From Burkholderia sp. Ac-20365 (GTDB lineage Bacteria > Pseudomonadota > Gammaproteobacteria > Burkholderiales > Burkholderiaceae), in contig NZ_JAAGPI010000007.1 in NCBI RefSeq assembly GCF_017104715.1, positions 297,610-361,609 of the forward strand: 64,000 nucleotides of DNA, written 5' to 3'. Made by a program: the position numbers and the translations under genes. Position 1 is the stretch's first letter; every line of letters begins with the position of its first letter. The notes below the pieces were generated by a model. The model had not been told where the DNA came from. It worked only from the letters and a program-made list of their open reading frames with translations, and did no database searches. Below are positions 1 to 8,746 of this stretch, in pieces.

Positions 1-159
1 ACCGACGAATACGCCGTGGCCGCCGAAGAACTCGGCGCGCACAAGATCGATCTGCGTCCGCTGATGACGCACGCGTTCCCGCTCGAAGAAGCCAACCATG
101 CTTTCGAAGTCGCGCATGACCGCGCGCAATCGATGAAGGTTCATCTGCACTTCGACTGA
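1..159 (+). CDS. Zinc-type alcohol dehydrogenase family protein, C-terminal fragment
   Basis: The window opens inside this gene. The 52 residues left before the stop end in KVHLHFD and include the stretch EANHAFEVAHDR, typical of the end of the nucleotide-binding half of medium-chain zinc dehydrogenases such as idonate or galactitol dehydrogenases. The catalytic zinc domain lies outside the window, so the substrate cannot be read. The next gene on the same strand is a sugar-acid-type MFS transporter, which fits sugar acid or polyol oxidation. Family assignment is from the C-terminal pattern only. Confidence 0.6.
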   Translation, partial: TDEYAVAAEELGAHKIDLRPLMTHAFPLEEANHAFEVAHDRAQSMKVHLHFD

Positions 160-216
160 CTTTTCCACATGAACCGCCCGGGCAGACAAAGAGGCGGAAC
201 ACTGGAGACACACACC

Positions 217-1515
217 ATGATCAAGAGCCAGCGATGGTTCGTCGTCGGCCTGCTGTTTCTCGCGGGCGTCATCAATTACCTCGACCGAGCGGCGCTTTCG
301 ATTGCCGCGCCGCTGATCCAGAAAGACCTGAACTTCTCGCATGCCGAGATGGGCATCGTGTTCAGCAGTTTCTTCATCGGCTATGCGCTGTTCAATTTCA
401 TCGGCGGCGTGGCCTCCGACAAATTCGGCGCGAAGAAAGTGTTCGGCGGCGCGATGGGCATCTGGTCGATCTTCTGCGGCGCTACGGCGCTTGCGAGCGG
501 AATCGTTTCGCTGATCGTGCTGCGCGTGCTGTTCGGCATGGGCGAGGGCCCGTTCAGTTCGTCGAACAGCAAGATGGTGAACAACTGGTTTCCGCGCCGC
601 GAAGTGGCGAGCGCGATCGGTGTCATCAGTTCGGGTACGCCGCTGGGCGGCGCGCTTGCGGGGCCTGTGGTCGGCTACATGGCGATCCAGTTCGGCTGGC
701 GCTGGGCCTTCGTCGCGATCATGGTGTTCGGCCTCGCGTGGCTCGTGCTCTGGTCGATGACGACGACCGAGCATCCGCAGCAGAACCGGCGCGTGACGCC
801 GGCCGAACTCGATCTGATCGTCGCGGGCCAGCAGCAGGCTTCGTCGATGGAACATGCGCCTGACGGCAAGAAAACAGGACTCGGTTTCTACCTGAAGCAA
901 CCGATCATTCTGGCCACCGCACTCGCGTTCTTCTCGTACAACTACGTGCTGTTCTTTTTCCTGTCGTGGTTCCCGACTTACCTGACGGAAGCTCATCACA
1001 TGTCGTTGCACGACATGAGCATCGCGACGGTGATTCCGTGGGTGCTCGGCAGTATCGGGCTGGCGGCGGGCGGCTTCATCACCGACTTCATCCTGCGCCT
1101 GACCGGCAAACCGTTGTTGTCGCGCCGGATCGTGCTGTCGGTGTGTCTCGGCGCGGCGGCTGTGTGCGTCGGTTTTGCCGGACGCGTGCAGAGCATGCAG
1201 GGCGCGGTGGCGCTGATGTCGGTGTCGATCTTCTTCCTGTATGTCACGGGCTCCGTCTACTGGGCCGTGATTCAGGACACGGTGCGCCGCGAGAACGTCG
1301 GCGGTGTCGGCGGCTTCGTGCATCTGCTGGCCAATCTCGCAGGCGTGATCGGACCGGCCGTCACCGGCTTCATCGTGCAGGCGACGCACGGTGCGTACGG
1401 CAGTGCGTTTGTGCTGGCAGGGGCGATTGCCGTGATCGGCGCGCTGTGTGCGCTTGTTTTCATCCGCGAACCCAGATCGCAAAATGAGCCGGCAGAGCGT
1501 AAACTAGTATGGTAG
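217..1515 (+). CDS. MFS transporter, anion:cation symporter (hexuronate/galactonate-like) type
   Basis: A 432-residue inner-membrane permease with about 12 hydrophobic segments. The N-terminus has NYLDRAALSIAAP and the loop GGVASDKFGAKKV, which match the ACS group that includes GudP, ExuT and DgoT, carriers of sugar acids. An upstream in-frame ATG at 169 exists, but the ATG at 217 follows a GGAG sequence and puts MIKSQRW directly before the first membrane segment, so 217 is preferred. It sits between a dehydrogenase fragment and a GntR gene, which suggests a sugar-acid uptake and oxidation unit. The exact substrate is inferred only. Confidence 0.8.
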   Translation: MIKSQRWFVVGLLFLAGVINYLDRAALSIAAPLIQKDLNFSHAEMGIVFSSFFIGYALFNFIGGVASDKFGAKKVFGGAMGIWSIFCGATALASGIVSLIVLRVLFGMGEGPFSSSNSKMVNNWFPRREVASAIGVISSGTPLGGALAGPVVGYMAIQFGWRWAFVAIMVFGLAWLVLWSMTTTEHPQQNRRVTPAELDLIVAGQQQASSMEHAPDGKKTGLGFYLKQPIILATALAFFSYNYVLFFFLSWFPTYLTEAHHMSLHDMSIATVIPWVLGSIGLAAGGFITDFILRLTGKPLLSRRIVLSVCLGAAAVCVGFAGRVQSMQGAVALMSVSIFFLYVTGSVYWAVIQDTVRRENVGGVGGFVHLLANLAGVIGPAVTGFIVQATHGAYGSAFVLAGAIAVIGALCALVFIREPRSQNEPAERKLVW

Positions 1516-1545
1516 TTTCGCCACATTAGTCTTCGATTACCCGGT

Positions 1546-2391
1546 ATGGATACGAAAATTGCAAGCCCGAATGCCGCATCGCGGCGTGGAAAGAAAACCG
1601 CTGCGCTGACGGTTGCGCCCGTCGCGAGCGAGGCACGCGTGGTTTCCGACGGCGAGTCGAAGACACCGCTGCGCGGCGCGCTAAAGGGTTTGTCGGTCGA
1701 ATCGCACGAGCCGATTGGCAAGCAGATTTTTCGCTCGCTGCGCGAGGCGATCTTTACCGGTCTGCTTGCACCCGGCACACCGCTTTCGGAGAAAGAGGTG
1801 TCGGAGATGTTTCAGGTGTCGCGGCAGCCCGTGCGCGAAGCGTTCATCAAGCTCGTCGAAGCCGGCGTGCTTCAGGTGTTGCCGCAGCGTGGGACATTCG
1901 TGAAGCGGATTTCCCCGCGCAAGGTGCGCGAAGGGCGCTTCATTCGCGAGGCAATCGAGGCCGCTGTCGTGCGCAAGGCGGCTGACGCCATCACCGATGC
2001 ACAGCTTGCCGACCTTGCCGCGAATCTGCGCGAACAGAAGGCGGCGGCGAAGCTGAACGACACCGCCGCGTTCCTCGCCTGCGACGAGCAGTTTCACTTC
2101 CTGATCGCGCAATCCATCGATTGCGTGGCGGCCTGGGAGACGATTCAGGACATCAAGGCGCAGATGGATCGCGTGCGCTATCTGAGCCTGCATGAAGTGT
2201 CGCCGCTCGACTTGCTGATCAAGCAGCACGCGCTGATCGTGAGCGGGCTGAAGGCACACGACCCTGACGCCGCGGAAAACGCGATGCGTGCGCATTTGCG
2301 GGAGATTCTGGTGTCGCTTGGGCCTGTGGCGCAGCTCAATCCCGACTGGTTCGAACCGGATGAGCCTGAAGCCGTGAAGCTGATGCTTTAG
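1546..2391 (+). CDS. GntR family transcriptional regulator (FadR/FCD subfamily)
   Basis: A 281-residue DNA-binding regulator. The first 50 residues are Ala/Thr-rich and probably disordered. A winged helix-turn-helix follows at about residues 55-120, with LLAPGTPLSEKEVSEMF and SRQPVREAFIKLVEAG. An FCD ligand-binding domain occupies about residues 135-260; its paired His residues (CDEQFHFLIAQS and, later, KQHALIV) fit the metal-binding pocket of this fold. It starts 30 bases after the MFS stop and probably controls the upstream transport and dehydrogenase genes in response to a carboxylic acid. The effector is unknown. Confidence 0.85.
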   Translation: MDTKIASPNAASRRGKKTAALTVAPVASEARVVSDGESKTPLRGALKGLSVESHEPIGKQIFRSLREAIFTGLLAPGTPLSEKEVSEMFQVSRQPVREAFIKLVEAGVLQVLPQRGTFVKRISPRKVREGRFIREAIEAAVVRKAADAITDAQLADLAANLREQKAAAKLNDTAAFLACDEQFHFLIAQSIDCVAAWETIQDIKAQMDRVRYLSLHEVSPLDLLIKQHALIVSGLKAHDPDAAENAMRAHLREILVSLGPVAQLNPDWFEPDEPEAVKLML

Positions 2392-2428
2392 CGGGTCAAA
2401 AGCAGGCGCCTGACTTTCCTCGTCGCTA

Positions 2429-2686
2429 TTAGCCAAACAGATCGTCGACGATCGTGCGCGCGGCGCTGTAACCGCCTGTCAGCGCATCCTTCTCGCTGGC
2501 AAACGGCCGCCCGCTGAACTCGTCCAGCCTGAGTGGCGAGAAGCGGGGCAACGACGTCTGCGCGTCGCAAATCCGGACCACGGCGACATAGCCTCGGGCG
2601 CTCGCGGACGCGCGAGGGCGCGGGCGAAAAGCGGACTCGATCGCTACCTGCAGCGTGAAGCCGTTGTATTCATACGTATGTGTCAT
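2429..2686 (-). CDS. Small conserved hypothetical protein
   Basis: An 85-residue protein beginning MTHTYEYNGFTLQV and ending in RTIVDDLFG. The start was chosen because the protein is compact from this Met, and a purine-rich AGAGAG lies just upstream on the minus strand. Such short proteins with an N-terminal YNGFTLQV strand are common in Burkholderia genomes, as far as I recall. No catalytic motif or membrane segment is visible, and no function is assigned. It lies convergent with the GntR gene and divergent from the Nudix gene. Confidence 0.55.
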   Translation of the reverse strand: MTHTYEYNGFTLQVAIESAFRPRPRASASARGYVAVVRICDAQTSLPRFSPLRLDEFSGRPFASEKDALTGGYSAARTIVDDLFG

Positions 2687-2861
2687 CGCAAATCTCTCTG
2701 ACCGGGCCGAAAGGCGGCGGAATGCAAGCGTCCGGCGAAAGCGTAATTGTGACACTTTTATGACATGTGGTTCAATAGGATGCTCAGACGTCCGGCGACT
2801 CAGGCGAACGGGCACCGTTGACCACTTGTTATTTGAGCCCGTTCGACCGGGCTGGGAGCGT

Positions 2862-3269
2862 ATGAAAGACAGGGCGACCGTATTGTGCATCAGGGATGAC
2901 AGGATTCTGCTCGTCGCCAGAGCGCGCTCGCGATGGGCGTTGCCGGGCGGCAGGATCAAGCGCACAGAGTCGTCCATCGACGCGGCACGGCGCGAACTGG
3001 TAGAGGAAACGGGCGTCATCGCCTTGCAGATCGATTACTGCTTCCACTTCCAGGGGTTCAGCACGCTGCATCACGTGTTCGTCGCCGGGATACCGGCCGA
3101 TGTGACACCCGAGCCGCGCAATGAGATTGCACGTTGCCGCTGGTTTGCGCCGACCAAGATTGCGACGCTCTCTGCCAGTGTCCCGACACGTGGCATCGTC
3201 GAACTGTTCACGCGGGCGGCGACGATGCCAGACGGTGTGCTGCAACTCAGCGAGCGGGTTTCGGGCTGA
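2862..3269 (+). CDS. Nudix hydrolase
   Basis: A 135-residue single-domain Nudix protein. The Nudix box is complete at about residues 30-52: Gly, five residues, Glu, seven residues, then RELVEETGV, which supplies the Mg2+-binding Glu residues. These enzymes hydrolyse nucleoside diphosphates linked to another group. The start at ATG 2862 has a GGGAG upstream; the open frame extends back to 2655, but that part looks non-coding. The protein resembles the short MutT-like members, but the substrate cannot be told. It is convergent with the ETF-ubiquinone oxidoreductase gene. Confidence 0.75.
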   Translation: MKDRATVLCIRDDRILLVARARSRWALPGGRIKRTESSIDAARRELVEETGVIALQIDYCFHFQGFSTLHHVFVAGIPADVTPEPRNEIARCRWFAPTKIATLSASVPTRGIVELFTRAATMPDGVLQLSERVSG

Positions 3270-3331
3270 CGGCTATTGCATGCCCAATCGAGCCACGGCC
3301 CGCTGCATAGAAACCGGCCTGATGGAATCCG

Positions 3332-5005
3332 CTACATGTTCGGATAGTTCGGACCGCCACCGCCCTCGGGCGTCACCCACACGATGTTCTGCGTCGGATC
3401 CTTGATGTCGCAGGTCTTGCAGTGGACGCAGTTTTGCGCGTTGATCTGCAAGCGGTCTTCGTCTGCGTCGGTCTTGATGAACTCGTAGACGCCTGCCGGG
3501 CAAAAACGCGCTTCAGGACCGGCGTACGTTTGCAGGTTCACCTTCACGGGCACAGTCGGATCTTTCAGTGTGAGGTGTGCCGGTTGGTTGTCTTCGTGAT
3601 TCGTGTTCGAGATGAACACCGATGAGAGGCGGTCAAACGTCAGCTTGCCATCGGGCTTCGGATACTCGATCGGCTTGCACTGCGACGCGGGCTTCAGCAT
3701 CTGGTGATCCCAGTGCTGGTGATGCAGCGTCCACGGCACATTGCCGCCCATCAGCTTCTGTTCGATGCCGACCATCAGCGTGCCGAGATAGAGGCCCTTG
3801 CTCATCCACTGTTTGAAATTGCGCGCGCGGTAAAGCTCGGTGTGCAGCCACGAAGTCTTGAACGACTCGGGGTACGCGGTCAGTTCATCGCTGTTACGAC
3901 CAGCCTGCACGGCGTCGAATGCGGCATCGGCGGCGAGCATGCCCGTCTTGATCGCGGCGTGCGAACCCTTGATCCGCGAGGCGTTCAGGAAGCCCGCATC
4001 GTCGCCGACCAGTGCGCCGCCCGGGAAAACGAGCTTCGGCAGCGACATCAGGCCACCTGCCGTGATCGCGCGCGCGCCGTACGACACGCGCTTGCCGCCT
4101 TCGAGGAACTTGCGGATTTCCGGATGCGTCTTGTAGCGCTGGAACTCTTCGAACGGCGACAGATACGGATTCGAGTAGCCCAGACCGACCACAAAACCGA
4201 CCATCACCTGATTGTTGTCGATGTGATACAGAAACGAGCCGCCGTACGTTTGCGAATCGAGCGGCCAGCCAGCCGTGTGGATCACGAGACCGGGCTTGTG
4301 CTTCGACGGATCGATTTCCCACAGTTCCTTGATGCCGATGCCGTAGACCTGCGGATCGGCGCCGTCGCGCAGCTTGAACGTGTCCGACAGCTGGCGGCCC
4401 AGGTGACCGCGCGCGCCTTCGCAGAACAGCGTGTACTTGGCATGCAGTTCCATGCCGAGCTGGAAGTTTTCGGTCGGCTCGCCGTCCTTGCCGATGCCAA
4501 GATTGCCCGTCGCGACGCCCTTGACCGAGCCGTCGTCGTTGTAGAGCACTTCAGCCGCCGCAAAACCCGGAAAAATCTCGACGCCCAGCGCTTCGGCCTG
4601 CTGACCCAGCCACCGCGTCACATTCGCCAGCGAGATCACATAGTTGCCGTGATTCTTGAAGTTATCCGGCAGCGCCCAGTTCGGCACGGTCTTCGCGCCT
4701 GTTTGCGACAGGAACAAAAAGCGATCCTCGGTCACTTCGACGTTTAACGGCGCCGCCTTCGACTTCCAGTCAGGAATCAGCTCGTTAAGCGCACGCGGGT
4801 CCATCACCGCGCCCGACAGAATATGCGCGCCTATTTCAGAACCCTTTTCAAGGACACAAACGCCGATCTCGGCACCACTGTCCGCAGCACGCTGCTTAAG
4901 TCTGATCGCCGCAGCCAGTCCAGCCGGCCCGCCGCCGACGATCACCACGTCATACTCCATCGACTCACGCGGCCCATATTGATCGACCCACTTCGCATCC
5001 GTCAT
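3332..5005 (-). CDS. etfD: Electron transfer flavoprotein-ubiquinone oxidoreductase
   Basis: A 557-residue membrane-associated flavoprotein that passes electrons from reduced ETF to ubiquinone. The FAD-binding motif GGGPAGLAAAIRL is near residue 24. The C-terminal 4Fe-4S domain has CPAGVYEF followed by NCVHCKTCDIKDPTQNI, giving the four cluster cysteines. The length equals the family norm. It is the last gene of a minus-strand operon with hutD, etfA, etfB and a DAO-type flavoprotein, only 3 bases after hutD, so the electron route from an amine dehydrogenase to quinone is encoded in one unit. The substrate comes from context, not from this protein. Confidence 0.95.
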   Translation of the reverse strand: MTDAKWVDQYGPRESMEYDVVIVGGGPAGLAAAIRLKQRAADSGAEIGVCVLEKGSEIGAHILSGAVMDPRALNELIPDWKSKAAPLNVEVTEDRFLFLSQTGAKTVPNWALPDNFKNHGNYVISLANVTRWLGQQAEALGVEIFPGFAAAEVLYNDDGSVKGVATGNLGIGKDGEPTENFQLGMELHAKYTLFCEGARGHLGRQLSDTFKLRDGADPQVYGIGIKELWEIDPSKHKPGLVIHTAGWPLDSQTYGGSFLYHIDNNQVMVGFVVGLGYSNPYLSPFEEFQRYKTHPEIRKFLEGGKRVSYGARAITAGGLMSLPKLVFPGGALVGDDAGFLNASRIKGSHAAIKTGMLAADAAFDAVQAGRNSDELTAYPESFKTSWLHTELYRARNFKQWMSKGLYLGTLMVGIEQKLMGGNVPWTLHHQHWDHQMLKPASQCKPIEYPKPDGKLTFDRLSSVFISNTNHEDNQPAHLTLKDPTVPVKVNLQTYAGPEARFCPAGVYEFIKTDADEDRLQINAQNCVHCKTCDIKDPTQNIVWVTPEGGGGPNYPNM

Positions 5006-5008
5006 CGA

Positions 5009-5653
5009 TCAACGCTCCACGCCCGCAATCGCGATCGAAACCAGCCGGGCGCCCAGCCCGACCGCGTGCAGGTCGATCTCTTCACGCCGGCCTTCGAACC
5101 AGATGCCCGTCATCGGCTGCAGCGACACGCTGTTGAGCAGCGAGCTACCGATGCGCCATTCGCCCGCAACACAAAGCACGAGATGAGTCGACGCCGGCGT
5201 GACACGCAACGAGTGTGTCGCGACGCTCACCGCAGCCTGATACGCGCCACGACGTGTCATCACGTTGAGCACGTTCACGGGCTGCACGGACATGCTGGCC
5301 CACATCAGCAGATCGCCGGAAAACTGCACCGGCTGACCAGGCCGCGCGACCGACGCGCCATCTTGTGAATGCAGGTCCACAGCGCCTTCATCGAGCAACA
5401 CGAGCGTGCGATCGAGCCCGGGAAACCGCGAAAACTTCGACGGTCCATTGAGCGTTGCGATACTGACGCGCCAGTCCACCGCGTGATCGTCGGCGGATTG
5501 CAGTGCGACGGTGCGGGTCGTGCCGCCGCCGTTCGCCCATGGCTCGGGCGCGAGCTTCGAGCAATCGAAGAAGTGAATCGACTGATGGGAATTCAGCGCG
5601 GTGGTTCCATGACGCTGCACAGACACGCGTTCAGGCGACAGTGCGTCGATCAT
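5009..5653 (-). CDS. hutD: HutD/Ves family protein
   Basis: A 214-residue cupin-like protein with PEPWANGGGTTRTVAL, the hallmark N-terminal motif of the HutD/Ves family, and GLDRTLVLLDEG further on. HutD proteins often accompany histidine utilisation genes, where their role is not settled. Here there is no hutH, hutU or hutI. The ATG at 5653 overlaps the etfA stop as TGATG, so the genes are probably translationally coupled; a GTG one codon earlier is an alternative start. Its presence with ETF genes and, further on, a HutG-like gene suggests a role tied to N-formyl or glutamate chemistry, which is inference. Confidence 0.8.
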   Translation of the reverse strand: MIDALSPERVSVQRHGTTALNSHQSIHFFDCSKLAPEPWANGGGTTRTVALQSADDHAVDWRVSIATLNGPSKFSRFPGLDRTLVLLDEGAVDLHSQDGASVARPGQPVQFSGDLLMWASMSVQPVNVLNVMTRRGAYQAAVSVATHSLRVTPASTHLVLCVAGEWRIGSSLLNSVSLQPMTGIWFEGRREEIDLHAVGLGARLVSIAIAGVER

Positions 5654-6582
5654 CACGCGCTCCTCGCTGCGACGCGCGCTTCGAGTCCGCCGACCGTCTC
5701 GAACAGATCGCCGACGAGACCGACATCCGCGATCGAAAAGATCGGCGCATCCGGGTCCTTGTTGACGGCGACGATCAGCTTCGAGTCCTTCATGCCGGCC
5801 AGATGCTGGATCGCGCCGGAGATGCCGAAGGCCAGATAGACATCGGGCGCGACCGTGTTGCCCGTCTGTCCGACCTGCACGGCGTTGGGCGCGTAGCCGG
5901 CGTCGACGGCGGCGCGCGACGCGCCGAGCGCGGCGCCCATGTTGTCCGCCAGTTCGCCGAGCCGCTGCATGTTCTCTTTCGATGCGAGGCCGCGACCGCC
6001 CGCCACGACGATACGTGCGCTCGACAGATCCTGTCCCGTCTGCTGCGTCGCATGACGTTCGATCAGCGTCGTGTTGCCGAAGACTCGCGGTGCTTCGAGC
6101 GTCACGATGGTGGCCTGTCCGCCGTCACGCGCAACCGGCGCAAACGACGACGCGCGAAACGTCGCGAACGTCAGCGCTCCTTCGCTTGCGACGTTCGCCA
6201 CGACGCTGCCTGCATACAGGCTGCGCACGAAGCGGCCATCGCTGGCGACACCCGTGACATCCGCGAGAAACGCGCTACCCGCACGCGCCGCTGCGCGCGG
6301 AAACGCGCCACGAGCCAGCGCGCGATGCGCGGCGGCGATCAACGCATAGTTTGCCGAAAGGCCTTGTAGCACGGCAGCGAGTGACTCGGCCGTCGGCGCG
6401 GTATCGAACGCCGCCAGCAGCACCTGTTCGATGCCCGCAATCTGCGCGGCTGCCTGTGCAGCGTCGGCATCGAAGACGAGCAGATCGACAGGCTTGCCGA
6501 TCCGCAACGCCGCGCCGATCACGCGCAGGCTCGCGTCGCTGATGACGCCGTTGTCGATATCCACCAGAACGAGCGATCTCAT
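5653..6582 (-). CDS. etfA: Electron transfer flavoprotein subunit alpha
   Basis: A 309-residue ETF alpha subunit. The C-terminal FAD domain has the conserved run VAGGRGLASKEN, then VGQTGNTVAPDVYLAFGISG and NKDPDAPIF, which bind the FAD. The N-terminal half begins with MRSLVLVDID. It starts inside the etfB stop (ATGA overlap), as usual for the pair. The protein forms a soluble heterodimer with EtfB and carries electrons from dehydrogenases to the quinone oxidoreductase encoded downstream. The frame runs open further upstream, but this start fits the family and the overlap. Confidence 0.95.
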   Translation of the reverse strand: MRSLVLVDIDNGVISDASLRVIGAALRIGKPVDLLVFDADAAQAAAQIAGIEQVLLAAFDTAPTAESLAAVLQGLSANYALIAAAHRALARGAFPRAAARAGSAFLADVTGVASDGRFVRSLYAGSVVANVASEGALTFATFRASSFAPVARDGGQATIVTLEAPRVFGNTTLIERHATQQTGQDLSSARIVVAGGRGLASKENMQRLGELADNMGAALGASRAAVDAGYAPNAVQVGQTGNTVAPDVYLAFGISGAIQHLAGMKDSKLIVAVNKDPDAPIFSIADVGLVGDLFETVGGLEARVAARSA

Positions 6583-7361
6583 GCTGCCACTCCTGTTTGT
6601 TCGAACACACGCTGCGCGGCGATCGCCTCGATCAACGCGGCTGTATCCGCGACCTTGATGCCCGCCTGCCGCGCGGGCGGATCGCTCAAGCCGAGAACGC
6701 GTGTTCGCGGCGCGAGGTCCACGTTGAAGACGCCCGCATCGATCGTCTTGAGCGGCTTCTGTTTTGCCTTGACGATGCTCGGCAGGGTCACACGCCGCGG
6801 CTCGGCAAGCCGCAGGTCCGCGCTGACGACGGCCGCGCCTTCGAGACGCCACGTCGCCGTGCCCGCATCGTCGCCGCAGGTCACGCGCCAGCCATTTGAA
6901 TCCGCGTCGACCGCGCTCACGTCGAGCGCCTGAGGCCAGTCGAGCAGGCCCGCGAGCATCGCGGCGACGCCGCCCGTGTCGTCGTCAATGGCCTGTTTGC
7001 CGCATAGCACGAGGCCGTATCCTTCGTGCGCCGACAGATACGCGTGCAGCAGACGCGCGACCGCCAGCGAATCGAGTGTCGCGGTGGCTTCGCCCGTATC
7101 GATCAGCACGGCGTCATCGGCGCCCATTGCGAGCGCGGTGCGCAGCACGTCCTGACAGTTCGACTGTCCGCAGGTGAGGACGGTCACGTGCGTCGCGTGT
7201 CCCGCTTCCTTGAGTTGCAGCGCCTTTTCAACGGCGCATTCGTCGAACGGATTGAGCGACATCTTCAAGCCGTTGGTATCGATCGAACCGGTTGCGCTGA
7301 CGCGTACACGCACATTCGGATCGACCACGCGTTTGACGGGAACCAGAATCTTGATGGACAT
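6579..7361 (-). CDS. etfB: Electron transfer flavoprotein subunit beta
   Basis: A 260-residue ETF beta subunit, beginning MSIKILVPVKRVVDPN and carrying MSLNPFDECAVEKAL, CGKQAIDDDTGGVAAMLAG and LPSIVKAKQKPL, all conserved positions of the AMP-binding beta chain. The ATG at 7361 matches the family start; four more in-frame codons upstream are unlikely to be used. It is 15 bases downstream of the DAO-type flavoprotein gene and overlaps etfA by 4 bases. This placement argues that the flavoprotein donates its electrons to this dedicated ETF. Confidence 0.95.
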   Translation of the reverse strand: MSIKILVPVKRVVDPNVRVRVSATGSIDTNGLKMSLNPFDECAVEKALQLKEAGHATHVTVLTCGQSNCQDVLRTALAMGADDAVLIDTGEATATLDSLAVARLLHAYLSAHEGYGLVLCGKQAIDDDTGGVAAMLAGLLDWPQALDVSAVDADSNGWRVTCGDDAGTATWRLEGAAVVSADLRLAEPRRVTLPSIVKAKQKPLKTIDAGVFNVDLAPRTRVLGLSDPPARQAGIKVADTAALIEAIAAQRVFEQTGVAA

Positions 7362-7376
7362 AGCAGACTCCACGAA

Positions 7377-8564
7377 TCAGGACACGGCGCCCGAACCATA
7401 CTTGCCGACGAGCAACGCGCCCGTCGAGAAGCGGTCGAGCGCGTAGGGCGCGAGCGATACATCGGTCGGCTGGCCGAGCGCATGTTGGGCAAGCAGCTTG
7501 CCGATGCCGGGCGACAGCTTGAAGCCGTGGCCCGAGAAGCCAAAGCCAACTACCAGCCCTTCGACATCGCCGACGTTCCCGAGCACGGGATTCCAGTCCG
7601 GCGTAACGTCGTACACGCCCGTCCACGACGACGCGAGTCCCGCCGTTTCATAAGCAGGAAAGCGCTCGGCAACCTGCGCGCCGACTTCCGCGACGTAATC
7701 GAGCGAGATGTCGCCCTGTTCTGTCTCCGGCGCATTCAGCGTCTCGCCGACCACGCCTTCGGACACCAGCATCTGACTGCCGCCATAGCTGCGGAAATAC
7801 AGCATGCCCGGCGAGCCGAGATCCTTGAACGCGGGCATCTTGAACGTGTACGCACCTTCGTCGCATTCGAGCGCGAGGACGGTGTGGCGCTCCGGCTTGA
7901 CGGGCAGCGGCACGCCGATCCAGCCGGCCAGTTCGGGCGTCCAGATGTTCTGCGTGCTGATCAGCGTGCCGCAACTGAAGTTTCCCGCGCTGGTTTCGAC
8001 GCCGACCACGCGGCGTCCTTCGCGGATCACGCCCGTCACCGTCGCGCCTTCGATGATCTTCACGCCGCGGCGGCGCGCCGATCTGGCGAAGCTGGTCGCG
8101 ACCAGATACGCATCGGCGAAACCGGCTTCGGGCTCGTAGCCGATCAGGGCGGCGTCGTCGAAGCTGGCAATGGGCAGCCGCTCGCGCGCTTCATCGCGGC
8201 CGAGCAACTGCACTTCGATACCCATGTCGCGCTGTGCATCGAGCGATGCGCGCAGCGGTTCGAGCTTGTCGCCTTCGGGCGCGCAGATCATATAGCCGCA
8301 TTTGACAAGCCCGCACGACGCTTCGTCGTCGCCGACGTATTCGGCGAAATTGTTGAACGCCCACCACGACGAACGCGCCAGCTCGACGTTCTGGCGCACG
8401 GAATAGTGCGTGCGCAGCAAGCCCGACGATTGCGACGTCGTGCCCGCGCCGATCGTGCCGCGCTCGAGAACGAGCACGCTTTTCGCGCCAAGGGCGGCGA
8501 GATGGTGGGCAACCGACGCGCCGATCACGCCGGCGCCGATCACGACAAAGTCATAGTGGCTCAT
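7377..8564 (-). CDS. DAO-type FAD oxidoreductase, sarcosine oxidase beta/MgdA-like
   Basis: A 395-residue flavoprotein. The dinucleotide-binding motif GAGVIGASVAHHLAALG is at the N-terminus, and DVTPDWNPVLG and GFGFSGHGFKLSPGIG close the DAO fold near the C-terminus. Relatives oxidise secondary or tertiary N-methyl amino acids: sarcosine, dimethylglycine, or N-methylglutamate in MgdA. The other subunits of a four-part sarcosine or N-methylglutamate dehydrogenase are absent; ETF genes follow instead, so I infer electron transfer to ETF. It heads the operon and has AGAGG before the ATG. Sarcosine or betaine-derived substrates are the main alternative. Confidence 0.75.
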   Translation of the reverse strand: MSHYDFVVIGAGVIGASVAHHLAALGAKSVLVLERGTIGAGTTSQSSGLLRTHYSVRQNVELARSSWWAFNNFAEYVGDDEASCGLVKCGYMICAPEGDKLEPLRASLDAQRDMGIEVQLLGRDEARERLPIASFDDAALIGYEPEAGFADAYLVATSFARSARRRGVKIIEGATVTGVIREGRRVVGVETSAGNFSCGTLISTQNIWTPELAGWIGVPLPVKPERHTVLALECDEGAYTFKMPAFKDLGSPGMLYFRSYGGSQMLVSEGVVGETLNAPETEQGDISLDYVAEVGAQVAERFPAYETAGLASSWTGVYDVTPDWNPVLGNVGDVEGLVVGFGFSGHGFKLSPGIGKLLAQHALGQPTDVSLAPYALDRFSTGALLVGKYGSGAVS

Positions 8565-8746
8565 GGAGACCTCTGGAAGGGCAATGGAGCCGATTCTAGA
8601 AAGCCAAAGCGCACGCGAATTTTGTATTAGGCAAACTTATGCTGCGTGCCCGAAAACGCTCATCGTGAGCGCGGGACGTTTTTGAAGGGGCACCATGCGT
8701 CGTCGCCGGGCGGCGCGTGCGGGCCGCCGACGACACTGGAGTCAGG

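Noticed and set aside
7026..8630. 534-codon plus-strand frame
   Set aside because: It lies opposite etfB and the DAO flavoprotein gene, both with clear motifs and good starts.
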